Counted from the stretch's first letter, positions 11,026-21,321 are shown. The stretch: 64,000 bases of DNA from Pinguiococcus pyrenoidosus (GCA_019677205.1 JAAMXY010000639.1:33240-97239), one strand, 5' to 3'. Numbers and translations: made by a program. Notes: generated from the letters alone by a model not told the origin.

Positions 11026-11835
11026 CGTGATCTTGCACCGGGCTGTCTTGTGCGAAAACTCCAGCCCAAGGTCGGGAGTTTGGGTTCAACCTTTGCTTCC
11101 GCTTCCGCTTCCGAGGCCAACATGGAGACTTCCGCTTCTGCTTCCGCTTCCGCTTCCGAGGCCAGCATGGAGAGGAGTGGGGCATGGAGCGTGGCGAAAG
11201 AAGCGTCTGCCAAAACGAAGGCACTCTTCGCGACTCGCGACGCCCAGCGCAGGATCCCGTGGCCAAACGCACTATGTTTAAGCTCCATGCAAGCGACAGC
11301 AAACACATCCTCGAGTTGGCCATGCCTTTGAGGATGCTCCGAGGTCTTTAACGCAATCGCGCGGTCCACATCAATCAATTCTAGAGAAGAGTATCGCCTC
11401 CACGCTACTCTCAAGTGCCGCTACGACGATCTCGCGCTCACGTTGTCGCTCGTGACTTGCCCACTGCTGGCTCAAAGGACAACGACAAGCAGCTCTGCAG
11501 GCCAGCACAAAGAGCGCAGCACTCGGCCTGGGATTCTTGGTACTGCGCATCCAACGGAAGCGGTGCGGCCTGCTGCGGATGCGCACATGCATGATGTTGA
11601 CGAAGGACTTGTATGCGTTCTCTCCTTTGAGCCAAAGTGCTCCCGTTGCAGGTTTGCCGGGATTGGTTTCCAGGTATATACAGCATGTACTTCATATGTC
11701 GACACCGGTACTTCACTATGAAAGAGGTATGTACCTCGCGGAATGGCCCTTCTACTGTAGTACGTATCGCATACTACGTCGTCGCTGAACGCGGTAGCGT
11801 CACGTCTCTGCGCCACAGCGGCGATACCGACCTGC
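11026..11835. other. Intergenic region, ambiguous low-complexity coding potential
   Basis: Both strands are open for some distance across a short tandem repeat at 11094-11172 (Ser/Ala-rich on the forward strand, Glu/Ala-rich on the reverse). Neither frame starts with ATG and neither resembles a known family. The last 100 bases before 11836 are probably the methyltransferase promoter. Confidence 0.4.
11094..11172 (+). repeat. Short tandem repeat, TTCCGC hexamer type
   Basis: Repeated GCTTCC/TTCCGC hexamers form two blocks, each ending in a near-identical segment (CCGAGGCCAACATGGAGA versus CCGAGGCCAGCATGGAGA). This looks like a duplicated minisatellite. Confidence 0.75.
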
Positions 11836-12759
11836 ATGGCTGCTCCCGCTTATGGCGACGCCGCCTATTGGGCAGAGCGGCACAAGGCGGACGAGAACTT
11901 CTTCGATTGGTACTGCCTGTCGTTCGCGAGGCTGTCCGCGATCATCCGAGAACACTTTCCCGACCCTTCAGAGGCCGTTTTAGAGGCCGGCTGCGGGACT
12001 TCGCCGCTCAGTCGCGATCTGGCTCGGCATGGCTACTCCCGTGTCACGGCCATTGACGTGGCAGCCTCTGCCATTGAGAAGCAAGAGCAGGCGCGGCAAA
12101 AGGACGACGAGCTGTGGCCCCGATTCCTGACCGCCGACGCGCGGCAGATGCCCTTCGACGACGGAGAGTTTGACGGAATCGTAGACAAGGCCACTCTCGA
12201 TGCGCTGGACTGCGGGGAAGACTCTGACGCGAGCTTGGCCGCGGCCGAGTACTGCCGCGTGCTCAAGGAAGGAGGTTTGCTGCTGGTCGTCACGTGCCGA
12301 GCGGTCGAGCGACGCTGTGAAGTGTTTGGAGAGGACGGTCCCCTCAAGCTTGTGGAAGTCTGCGAGCTCCTCAAGGCTCCTGGAGACTCCGCGCCGGATC
12401 GGCAGCATGTGCTGGTCTTCAGGAAGATGAGGGGGGAGAAGGAAGCGCCAGTTTTGTACACGAGCTTGGATGTGCGCGGACAGTACCACAGCGGCGATAG
12501 TCCGAAGGAGAAAGCAAGGAAAGAAGCGACGCAGGTGAAAGATTGCGGTGGAAAGGAAGAGGAGCAGGAAGAACCTGCTAGCCGGGCGGCGCTGGACGAG
12601 GAAGAGGTCGGGCTTTCAGAGGGTGCTCTCCTGGCTTTGCAAAGCGTGCTCGATCAAGGTCACGGGCGAGCGTACGACCCCCACGAGCTCGCCATGCTGG
12701 TCGGAAGAGGCGTCCGAGTGGTCGGTGATGACAGTGACGACTCGAGCGACGAAGATTAA
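11836..12759 (+). CDS. Class I SAM-dependent methyltransferase, METTL13/EEF1A-KMT4 like
   Basis: A single-exon gene of 307 residues begins MAAPAYGDAAYWAERH. The N-terminal YGxxxYWxxRxxxxxxxFDWY pattern, followed by motif I (VLEAGCGTSPLSRDL, about residues 48-62), the post-I acidic residue in VTAIDVAASAIE, and FDGIVDKATLDALDCG, is characteristic of the METTL13/EEF1AKMT4 group of protein lysine methyltransferases, whose best-known members methylate elongation factor 1A. The last strand HVLVFRKM is also present. After the catalytic domain (to about residue 205) comes a charged, Glu/Lys-rich extension ending in DDSDDSSDED, probably disordered. The protein is likely cytosolic. The substrate is inferred from family resemblance only. 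Confidence 0.85.
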   Translation: MAAPAYGDAAYWAERHKADENFFDWYCLSFARLSAIIREHFPDPSEAVLEAGCGTSPLSRDLARHGYSRVTAIDVAASAIEKQEQARQKDDELWPRFLTADARQMPFDDGEFDGIVDKATLDALDCGEDSDASLAAAEYCRVLKEGGLLLVVTCRAVERRCEVFGEDGPLKLVEVCELLKAPGDSAPDRQHVLVFRKMRGEKEAPVLYTSLDVRGQYHSGDSPKEKARKEATQVKDCGGKEEEQEEPASRAALDEEEVGLSEGALLALQSVLDQGHGRAYDPHELAMLVGRGVRVVGDDSDDSSDED

Positions 12760-12836
12760 GGAGGAGCAGAGAAGATAGCCGTCGAAACCCCACGCGGCTG
12801 GCCACGATTTGTGTCGCTGCGGAATAGAACGGAAGA

Positions 12837-12905
12837 CCCAGGGAGAAAAGCAAGCAACCCAGGGAGAGAAGCAAGCAACCCAGGGAGCAAGCAAGCAAGC
12901 AAGCA
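12837..12905 (+). repeat. Tandem repeat of about 21 bp
   Basis: Three near-identical units starting CCCAGGGAG and ending in GCAAGCAA, the last expanding into an AAGC tetranucleotide run. It lies just 3' of the methyltransferase gene. Confidence 0.8.
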
Positions 12906-12982
12906 AGCCAACAACCCAGCCATCCACTGAGAAGGACAGGCTCTGTCGCTCGCTGTTTTTCGTGCGCCGTGGCCGTGGAGCG

Positions 12983-13048
12983 AAGAGGTCACGAAGAGAA
13001 TTCGAAGAGAATTCGAAGAGCATTCGAAGAGGATGCGAAGAGGATTTG
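12983..13048 (+). repeat. Tandem repeat of about 12 bp abutting the assembly gap
   Basis: About five imperfect copies of a GAAGAGAATTC-like unit run into the N gap. The array is probably longer than shown and collapsed in assembly. Confidence 0.75.
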
Positions 13049-13113
13049 NNNNNNNNNNNNNNNNNNNNNNNNNNNNNNNNNNNNNNNNNNNNNNNNNNNN
13101 NNNNNNNNNNNNN
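13049..13113. other. Assembly gap (65 N)
   Basis: Undetermined bases flanked on both sides by tandem repeats of different units. Any reading frame drawn across it is meaningless. Confidence 0.99.
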
Positions 13114-13191
13114 CCGCCGCAAGCAACGCTGTCTCCGCCGCAAGCAACGCTGCCTCCGCCGCAAGCAACGCTGTCTCCGCCGCGAGCAATG
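13114..13191 (+). repeat. Tandem repeat of 21 bp on the right of the gap
   Basis: Almost four units of a 21-bp repeat beginning CCGCCGCAAGCAACGCTG, differing at one or two positions. One frame would read Ala-Ala-Ser-Asn-Ala-Val-Ser, but I see no gene containing it. Confidence 0.85.
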
Positions 13192-13200
13192 CACATGAAC

Positions 13201-13433
13201 AATTCACGGGGAGAGACGTTCATGAGCCAATCAGGAGGCGTTGATTCCATGCTGACGCCCATTTTTCTGGGTAATAGCGATTTTTGAAACTCTTCCACCA
13301 ATGTCTTCGCTCGGTCTCAGCCAATGGCATCGCTTGAGTGAAGTGGACGACTAGTTTTCGCGACAGCGCATAACGGCCCCTCTCGCGTGTTGAAGAGCTC
13401 GCTTCTTCGGCGCTCCGCCTTCACGACGCCAAG
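13201..13433 (+). promoter_or_regulatory. Probable myosin promoter with two CCAAT boxes
   Basis: CCAAT motifs occur at 13227-13231 and 13321-13325, 203 and 109 bases before the myosin ATG, both in gene orientation. No TATA box is evident. Similar motifs precede several other genes in the window. Confidence 0.4.
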
Positions 13434-16400
13434 ATGGAGGCTCCAGGCATGGGTGGAGGCGCCAAGGCGTCGAGGCGCCAGTCATGCATGATTCCCTTGC
13501 AGCTGCTGCTGCCGAGCCGCCCCAAGAAGCCGGTCAATCGGCGGCTGAGCACGGTGGAACTGGCGGCAGCGCACCGGACCCTCGTCCACGAGGCCGTGCG
13601 GGATGATGACGACACGCACGACCTCTCGAGGATGCCGGTGCTGAGCGAGGACACCATCACCAACATCCTGGACACCAGGTACCACCAGCAGCTGATCTAC
13701 ACGCGCCTGGGAGCCAAGCTGCTGCTGGCGATCAATCCGTTTCAGCCGCTGCCGCAGCTGTACTCCAGCGACCAGATCCAGCGCTATGCCGAGAAGGCCA
13801 GAGGGGGCATCCCACACATCTTCGAGACGGCCGCGCAGGCCTACAAGGAGATGGCGGTGGCCATCCGAGGCACGGCGGTGGCGTTCGCGACCCAGGAAGC
13901 GCATATCAAGCAGCTGCGCTGGAACACGCGGGCGGACGGCGCGGACCACACCATACTTGTCAGCGGCGAGAGCGGCGCGGGGAAGACCGAGAACGCCAAG
14001 AAGGTGATACAGTTCCTCACTCAGACGTCGTGCACCGAGCACGAGAACGACCACTTTGCCGACAAGATCCTTGGATGCAATCCGCTGCTGGAGGCGTTTG
14101 GGAACGCCCAGACCGCGAAGAACAAGAACTCGTCCAGGTTTGGCAAGTACATTGAGCTGCTCTTCTCCGACTGCGCCAAGCTGATCGGAGTCTCCATCAA
14201 GACATGTACGCCGCTGCTTTTGCTTTCCAAGCTGCTCCTGCTTTCCAAGCTGCTTTTGCTTTCCAAGCTGCTCCTGCTTTCCAAGCTGCTCCTGCTTTCC
14301 AAGCTGCTCTTGCTCTCCAAGCTGCTCTGTTCCTCACGCGCAGCACTAACGTCGCTGGGCTTCGTCGTGACTTTGCAGACTTGCTGGAGAAGAGCCGAGT
14401 GGTCGCGCAGCTGAAGAGCGAAACAAACTTTCACATCTTGGAGTGGCTCCGCACGCCGGCCCTGCCAGACGTCCTCAAGCGTGCGGGCATCAACAAGGAC
14501 CTTCGCTTGTCTGCGCGCCAGGTCGAGAGCACGGCCTACCTCTTGCCCGACCAGTCAGCCGGGAGGGGGAAGAGCTGCACCGACGACCTGGAGCGGATTC
14601 TGCAGTCGATGGTGAAGCTCGAGCTGTCGAACGACGAGATTGCCAACGTGCTGTCCTGCGTCGCCGCCATTCTTCACCTCGGCTGCGTCGATTTTGTTGC
14701 CGAGCAGGGCGGCGAGTACGCCGCAGTTTTGGAGGGCGCGTCCTCGGAGATGGCGCCGTTGGACGCATTTTGTGAGCTGATGGAGGCCGATGAGGCGGAC
14801 CTGAAGACGATTTTGACCTGCAAGACCATCAAGGTGGCGGGAGAGGCCATCACCGCCAAGCTGACGACGCAGCAGGCGTACTCCGCGCGAGACGCCTTCG
14901 CACGAAGCATCCATGGCGTGCTGTTCGAGTGGATTCTCAGCAAGGTCAACGCTGCCGTCGGCGCATGCCAGGCCCCGTTAGCCTACGGCCGCATCGGCAT
15001 CCTTGACATCTTCGGCTTCGAAGACGTGGAGACCAACAGCCTGGAGCAGATTCTCATCAACTACGCCAACGAAGCTCTTCAGAGCTACTTCAACGAAACC
15101 ATGTTCCAGGAGGAGAAGGCCCTGTACGTCGAAGAGGGCTTGGACATCGAGATCGAGTACGTCAGCAACCTCGACTGCCTGGCGCTCATCGAGGGCCCCG
15201 GCGGCATCTTCACGACGCTGCACGACCAGTGCAAACTCGGCAACAGAGGAAGCGACTCGAACTTCTTCTCACGGCTGACAGAGAGTCGGCGCAGCCTCGA
15301 TGCCGATAGTGAGAATGCGCCCTTCTCGCTGGGCCGCTTCAGCGAGGCGAGGCAGACCTTCAAGGTGGTGCACTACGCCGGTACCGTGGAGTACGACACG
15401 GCAGGCTTTGTTGTCAAGAACAGGGACGAAGTGCCCGACGAGCTTGCGGACTTCTTCTGCACCAAGACAACCACGTTCCTCTCCGACGCGTACAGGATAC
15501 ACGAAGAGACAGTCGGTGCCGGCGACGCGTCAACAGGTGGAAAGCTCAACGAAATTAAGGAGCCGGCAAATGCATCGGGCGGCGGAAAACCGCGACGACG
15601 GCGCTCTTCGGCGGTTCGTCGGGATCGGTTCAAGGGCGCTCCGGGCGGCGGCTCGAAGACGAAGTCAACAACCCTCTGCATCCAGTTCCGCAACAACCTC
15701 CGGGAGCTCGTCTCTCGACTGAGGCAGACGATCCCACACTTTGTCAGGTGAGTACACTTGCTGTGGGAAGAGTTACACGTGGAGCGCCTGATGGATTTTG
15801 CCCACCTCTGTAGATGCGTGAAGCCGAACGATGCCAACGTTGCAGGCATGTACGAGGCATCTCGTGTCTCGTTCCAGTTGCGATGCGCCGGGGTCTTCCA
15901 CGCCATCGAGACGGCACGAGTGAACTTCCCGATCCGGCTCACCTACCCCGCCTTCCTGCGGCGCTTCCGCCTCATCCTAAGAGAAGCGTCAGCTGCGCAT
16001 GGCAACGTCGATGAAGAGTCGGTGACGCAGGAGGTGCTGGAAAGAGCGATTCACAGCATCGCGAAGCCGGAGCACGAAGAGCAGATCAAAATCGGGAAGA
16101 CGCTGGTGTTCATGAAGTCCGAGGCATACGAGTATTTCGAACGCGAACTGGAGCATCTGCTCGACATGAATGCCCGACGAATTCAGAACTGGTATCGCTC
16201 CCACTGCCTACGCCGCCATATGGAGCGACTGAAACGCTTCTCAATCGCCCTGCAGCGCATTGCCAGGGGATTCCTCGCAAGGCGAAGGCTGAAAAAAGTT
16301 CGGTCGGTCGCCATTCTGTGTCAAAAGCTCGTTCGAGGCTACTTCGCGCGGAAGAGTACGGCGCAGCTTCGCACGGAGCGTGCTGCCGCCGTCGCGATTC

Positions 16401-17404
16401 AGAGGCTTGCCCGCGGCCGCCTCGGCCGAAAGGCTGCCGCCCTGCTTGAGCTGTCCAGGGCGAACGACGCTCAGCACGTCCCCAAGACCTCGGGAGGTGC
16501 CGAGACCGTTGGAAGGGCAAAGACACCGCCGGCCAAAGAAGCTCAAGCGACCCGGACGGCGCGCGAAACCAAGTCCTCAGCCAGGGCACCAGAGAACACG
16601 CCCGGCGATGTGAGCACCAGGCGCGGGGTAGCGTCGCGCGACGCCGACTCCGAGGAAGTAGAAAGGCCACGGCTGACTCCGCCGCGTCCGGATACTCAAG
16701 GCGTCTCGAGGCACGACGGCACGGCGTCCAAGCTCTTTGGCAAGATCAGTCGGAACGGCTCGACCAGCAACCATGTTCCCTTCCGGTCGAGGAGGTCGCT
16801 TCCCGAGCTTTGTGAGCCGCACGCAACCAAGGTCCAGCTGTCGCTGTGTCACCCCGACATTGGCATCCGGATGACCACCGCAGCCGGTCGAACGTCCGCC
16901 AAGGTCCTCTCCGCGCCGGGCTACTCGCGCACCTGCTTTCGGAATGGCGACATCGTCGTCTCCGTCAACGATGAGAATTTCGCGCACACAGCTGACGTCC
17001 TCGCGTGCAAGAAGTTCATCAAGAAGCACTTTGAGATCAAGTTCACCATGCTGCGCTTGAACATCTCGGAGGAAGCCAGGCCGGAGGTCGGGCCCTTCTG
17101 GACGGACTCGGTTGACGCTCTGTGCGATGGTGAAGACTGCAACGAGGAGGAAGAAGACGGCTTGTCCTTGCGAATGACCCATCGGATGCCATACCTGGGC
17201 TGCCGTCTGGGGGTCGTGAGCGGCCGGCTCGCAGTCTTCGCGGTCGCGCCGGGTAGCTACGCCTACAAGGCTGGGCTCCGCGAAGACGACATCTTCATGA
17301 GAATCAACAACAAGGACGTATCGTCTTTGACAGCGAAGGAGACCAAGCAGATTCTCAAGCAAGCCCTGTCCGTGAGCGTCGAGATCAAGAGAACGCGGTG
17401 GTAG
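13434..17404 (+). CDS. Unconventional myosin with IQ motifs and two C-terminal PDZ-like domains
   Basis: Three exons (13434-14205, 14379-15747, 15814-17404) encode 1243 residues. The motor shows the P-loop GESGAGKTENAKK (178 onward), switch I NSSRFGKYIEL (about 232), the junction-spanning IKTYLLEKSRVV, and switch II LDIFGFEDVETNSLEQ (466 onward). An inserted basic loop (KPRRRRSSAVRRDR) sits in the actin-binding region before CVKPND. After the converter come about four IQ motifs (about 825-925, for example IQNWYRSHCLRR and LQRIARGFLARRR). A low-complexity linker follows, then two PDZ-like units at about 1053-1130 and 1173-1240, the second with GCRLGVVSGRL and APGSYAYKAGLREDD. No coiled coil is apparent, so it is probably monomeric and recruited by PDZ ligands. 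The class cannot be fixed by eye. Confidence 0.9.
14213..14328 (+). repeat. 18-bp minisatellite inside myosin intron 1
   Basis: About six copies of an 18-bp unit (CTGCTCCTGCTTTCCAAG and variants) fill most of the 173-nt first intron. The repeat unit is a multiple of three and has no stop in two frames, so reading continues through the intron as LLLLSK or AFAFQAAP repeats. Confidence 0.9.
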
Positions 17405-18029
17405 CTGGCGTTGGCGGATCAAGCCCACCCTCGGGCTCTTCGACTCATACTGGGAACCCGAGAGAGCCTGTGACTGAACTTGAAAGAAGGACAGCGCGTT
17501 GCGTGCAATTGGAGTGGCAACGGTGGGCGCAAAAAAGCATGCGTAACAAAGAGACATGACATACAATTCAACGGCATTTCTTCAGCGGCATTTCTTCATC
17601 AGCATTTCTTCATCATCACTTCTTCATCATCACTTTTTCAGTAGCACTTCTTCATCATCACTTCTTCAGTAGCACTTCTATCATCATCACTTCTTCAGTA
17701 GCACTTCTTCCGCAACCATTCTCTCTACAACCTTTCCTCAACACTTCCTTGGTGAATCTTGTCCATATTCTACGAAACTAGCACGGCTTTGTGGATGCGC
17801 CTTGCACACCTCCTCCGACGTGCTGGTGTCAGTGTGTCTATTTGCTCCACTGCTGACGAGCCGGGACCGGAGTCAGCAAAGTAGCCCTGCCGTTTGTGCA
17901 TACGGCTGAAGCCGTAGACAGAGCGAGGGCGCGGGATCCTGAGAGTTCTCGACTGCAGACGGAAACGCGCTCTGGGAACCCACGCCATCCAGATTCTGTG
18001 GTGCGCGGTGCTCCTCCTCTCTGCCACTC
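17405..18029. other. Intergenic region between convergent genes, with a satellite
   Basis: The myosin 3' flank and the 3' flank of the CS-domain gene. Apart from the CTTCATCA array listed separately I see nothing coding here. Confidence 0.5.
17572..17715 (+). repeat. CTTCATCA/CTTCAGTAGCA imperfect tandem repeat
   Basis: About ten imperfect copies of CACTTCTTCATCAT-like units, some replaced by CACTTCTTCAGTAG. It lies about 170 bases after the myosin stop codon, possibly in its 3' UTR. Confidence 0.85.
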
Positions 18030-18758
18030 TCACTTCGGCTTCTTCAAGCCGACGGCGTCATCGCCAAACTCTCGGCGAATCTTGTCCAGCAGGAGCTTCT
18101 CGTTGGGACTGAGCCGCCGCTCGCCGCCGGCAGTTTGGCCGCCATCTTCTGCATCGATTTCCTCGAAGATCTCCTCGTTATCGGGCAAGTCCTCCCCTTC
18201 ATCCTTGACCAGTCCCTGGCTCTTCATCGTCTCGAGAATCTGCTCCGTCACGTTGCCGAAGGCGTTGCGGTCGACCAGCGACTCGTTGTACCCGCCGAGG
18301 CTCTCAACATACTCGTCCAGGTCGAATTCCTTGTCCGCTTGGTACGCTCTCACGATCTCCGGATCGTCCTCGTCCTCCTTGAAGACATAGCCCCATTGGA
18401 AGTCGTGCTCGAACACCGGCGGGCGCTTCTGCAGCTGCAGCACCAAGATGTTGCCGTCCAGGGTCCAGAAGCTCTCGCCAATGGCGATCTTCTCGCGGAA
18501 AGTGCCGCGAAGCAGCTCCTGTCCTGCGGGAGCCTCGACTTCTAGCGCCGAACTATTGAGGCGCACTTGGAGCTGCGCGGCGGACAGGCCCTCTGGAATG
18601 GGAACGAGCACCTCCAGGTCGTCCTCGGCCTCGGTCCAGGAGTACTTCGGCCCTTTCCCTCTGCCGAACGCCATCATCGTCGGGGCGCAGCGCCGCGAAG
18701 TCCGGAAGGCCACCACTGCGAGCGCCAGAGAGGCTATGAGCATGAAAGTGACACGCAT
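18030..18758 (-). CDS. Plastid-targeted CS-domain (p23/NudC-like) protein
   Basis: A single-exon gene of 242 residues from the ATG at 18756-18758. This start is chosen because it puts a signal peptide first (MRVTFMLIASLALAVVA), followed by FRTSRRCAPTM, a typical bipartite presequence of red-lineage complex plastids with Phe at +1. An in-frame ATG 18 codons upstream (18812) would bury the signal. Residues about 38-125 form a CS domain: KYSWTEAEDDLEVLVPIPEG, then LQVRLNSSALEVEAP, then FWTLDGNILVLQLQK. CS domains act as Hsp90 co-chaperone modules or bind other partners. The C-terminal half is acidic and helical with no recognised domain. Role inferred: stromal chaperone cofactor. The targeting inference depends on the second ATG being used. 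Confidence 0.75.
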   Translation of the reverse strand: MRVTFMLIASLALAVVAFRTSRRCAPTMMAFGRGKGPKYSWTEAEDDLEVLVPIPEGLSAAQLQVRLNSSALEVEAPAGQELLRGTFREKIAIGESFWTLDGNILVLQLQKRPPVFEHDFQWGYVFKEDEDDPEIVRAYQADKEFDLDEYVESLGGYNESLVDRNAFGNVTEQILETMKSQGLVKDEGEDLPDNEEIFEEIDAEDGGQTAGGERRLSPNEKLLLDKIRREFGDDAVGLKKPK

Positions 18759-19265
18759 CTTGCAATGCAAAGTGGTTCGCGAAGATTTTAGCGACGCCTC
18801 CTGAAAGTCCATCTGTCACGCGGAGTTGCTGCGGAGTCGCTCTCTCGTTTCTCCTCCCATAGGTTTCGGACGAGGCTGCTCTGGATTCTGCATGGCATGC
18901 TTCAAGCAAGATATGATGATGAATGATGCTCTTGATCTCGATGATGATGTTCTTGATCTCGATGATGATCTGTGGGGACGGGTGTGGGGCTTTGTGAACC
19001 GAGGCGAGGCTGACATGACATGAAACTATGGTGTTGATAGTTGAATCGCATGCAGCATGGCGGCCGACCGAAGTTACTTGAGGAGCCTGAAGATCGTGCT
19101 GATACGATGTCTACGCTTCACGATCCGCTCTCTGCTCAGACCGCGGAACTGCGCCCTCTCTCCCGTGCGTCTTCGACTTCGCTCCAGCAAGGGTGGCTCG
19201 TCGGACCGCTGCCATTCTGGTCGCCGTACTGCGGTACTTACAACGGGCGGAGACTCGCGCACATC
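18759..19265. other. Intergenic region
   Basis: Upstream of the CS-domain gene and downstream of the glycolate-oxidase-type gene. It contains a short GATGAT repeat (18912-18968) and no convincing gene. Confidence 0.5.
18912..18968 (+). repeat. GATGAT-type duplication
   Basis: Two copies of an about 21-bp unit (CTTGATCTCGATGATGAT plus flanks) next to a short GATGATGAATGATG run. Confidence 0.7.
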
Positions 19266-20844
19266 TTAGAGGCGAGAAAAGTACTTGGTGTTGTGCGTCA
19301 CCATTTCACGCTTGATGTCCTTCACCGTGACCGCGCCACAGAGCATCATGGCCATCTCTAGTTCCGCCTTCAGCAGGTCCAGGACGTGCTCCACGCCGTC
19401 GGATCCCGAGTGCGCGAGGCCCCACAGCACGGGGCGCCCGATGAAGACTGCCCGGCAGCCAAGCGCCACGGCCTTGAGAGCGTCCGCGCCGCGCGTGATG
19501 CCGCCATCCACGTAGACCTCGCAGCGTCCACCCACGGCTGCGATGATCTCCGGAATCATCTCGCACGTCGCCGGCGTGGTGTCCAGCTGCCGTGCTCCGT
19601 GATTCGAGATCCAGATGGCGTCCACGCCCTCGCGCACCGCGACAGAGGCATCCTCCGCCGTCGAAACGCCCTTCACCACGATCTTCAGCGACGTGTTTGC
19701 CCGCAGCCAGCGCAAGTCCTCCCAGGTGAGCGTGCGGTCGATGAGCGAGGCGCAGTACGACGCGAGCCCCGAGCCCTCCGCGCCGGACGACTTCGTGCCG
19801 CTGCTGTGCGCGCCCCCGACGCCTGCAAAATTGCCCATGGTGAGGTGGGACGGCAGCGAGAAGCGGTTGCGCACGTCCGCCTCGCGGCGGCCCAGGACCG
19901 GTGTGTCCACGGTGACAGCGAGGGCCTTGTATCCGTTGCGCTCGGCGCGGCGCACGAGGTCCAGGGTGACGTCGCGGTCCTTGTAGACGTAGAGCTGGAA
20001 CCACCGGAAGGAGTCCGGCGCCTCCTCGGCCACCTCTTCCAAGGACAGCGTGCTCCAGCTGCTGAGCGTCATCAGGGCGCCTTTCTTCCGGGCTGCCCGT
20101 GCCGTGGCGCGCTCTCCGTCGGGGTGCGCCATCTGCTGCATGGCCGTGGGCGCAATGCAGATGGGCATGGACACCTTCTGGCCCAGGACCGTCGTTGCGG
20201 TGTCGATGGAGGACACGTCCCGCAGGATGCGCGGGCGGAAGCGCAGGCGGCCCCACGCGGCGCGGTTCTCGCGGAGCGTGATCATGTCCAGGGCTCCGCT
20301 TGCGTAGTAGTCCCATGCATTGCGCGGCATGTTGTTCTTTGCAAAGGCCTCGTACTCCTTCAGGTTCACCGGCGTCGGTCCTGTGGCGTAGTGGCGGTGA
20401 GATACCCTGCTCGCGGATGCATTCGGCGGTGCTTCGGTGGTGCTCCAATGCAATGCTGCAGCCACTCGTTCCTCAATCGCCCCCACATTCATCCTTACAA
20501 GCACAGTACCAGCATAGTATCAACTTGGCTTCGCAGGAGATGCGCCAACTCGCGCTGTGCAAAATGCCTCCACGGTACGTCAAGAGCCGACGCAGAAGTT
20601 CCACTGCAATCTCAGGAGCCCCTCCTCAGGGCCACGGCTGGCGGCATCCGACTTGCGTGCCTCATCCACTTGCAACTCCATTGCCTCTCGAATGCCAGCA
20701 GGCCCTAGTCCTTGCCCGCAAAAGCCAAGTTCGGCCTCTCCGGGCAGTGGCGGCCCGATTGCAGTTGGCAGCATTACCTGCACCAGTGGGGGTGTAGCGC
20801 GGTTCCTGGGCGGGCCCCATGGGGCCTGACTCCTGATCCGCCAT
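19266..20844 (-). CDS. FMN-dependent (S)-2-hydroxy-acid oxidase (glycolate oxidase type), peroxisomal
   Basis: The enzyme shows DYYASGALDMITLREN, ICIAPTAMQQMAHPDGE, FQLYVYKDRDV, AVTVDTPVLGRREADVRNRF, the FMN/substrate Lys in KIVVKGVSTAEDA, the catalytic His and Arg in ISNHGARQLDTTPAT, and VYVDGGITRGADALKA. It ends in SRL, a PTS1 peroxisome signal. Glycolate oxidases turn photorespiratory glycolate into glyoxylate with H2O2. My preferred model has two exons (20778-20844 and 19266-20380, 393 residues): a first exon starting MADQESGPM joins with matching phase to GPTPVNLKEYEAF. The alternative is a single exon from an ATG at 20492 (408 residues), but its first 37 codons lack the high third-position GC seen in the rest. 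Lactate oxidase activity cannot be excluded by eye. Confidence 0.88.
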
Positions 20845-21321
20845 GATAAAGCTTCAGAGGCTCCGGGGCAAAGACTGCGGAAGGACTGCCAGCACGAGAG
20901 GACGCGGTGCGTCGGAGAGAGGCGCAGTGCTGCGGCGGGTGATGTCAGCTCCGGCCTCGAACATCACTGCAACTTTCAGAATTGAGAGAATCTCAAAAGT
21001 CGAGCATCCGCTCTCCCATGGCCATATAGCCGCGCTTCACGTTATCTACTATTTATTTTATCACTTGTTGAATCAGTATATGTGATATTCTGCAGCTCTT
21101 AAAATCACGCCAACACCACGCATGCATTGGCGGCTTGATCTTCAAGATCGCTGCGATTGGTGCTCCTTCTTAAAACCAGCGCTGAAAGAACCATCGCAAC
21201 GTGGCCGTTTCTTTCGCGACACCGCGACACCGAGCGACTTCAAGATTGGTGGTAGAGCGCTCGCGCGCCCCGCGGACTTCCGCCGCGGTTTTTGCTCGTT
21301 GACGGTGCTCTCTGCGCCAAG
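20845..21321. other. Divergent promoter region (hydroxy-acid oxidase / SEC61)
   Basis: CCAAT motifs in reverse orientation lie at 21126-21130, 21156-21160 and 21245-21249, within 200 bases of the SEC61 ATG. A short AT-rich patch lies at about 21035-21105. No gene seen. Confidence 0.45.

Noticed and set aside
10782-11414. 210-codon reverse frame across the TTCCGC repeat
   Set aside because: It begins with TTG, not ATG, contains a translated minisatellite and overlaps the 3' part of the ZIP frame; not supportable.
13114-13191. Possible CRISPR-like array
   Set aside because: Units are contiguous 21-bp tandem repeats without spacers, in eukaryotic DNA.
13434-14414. Reading myosin exon 1 straight through the minisatellite
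   Set aside because: Splicing from 14205 to 14379 restores the conserved IKTYLLEKSRV motor sequence, so the repeat is intronic.
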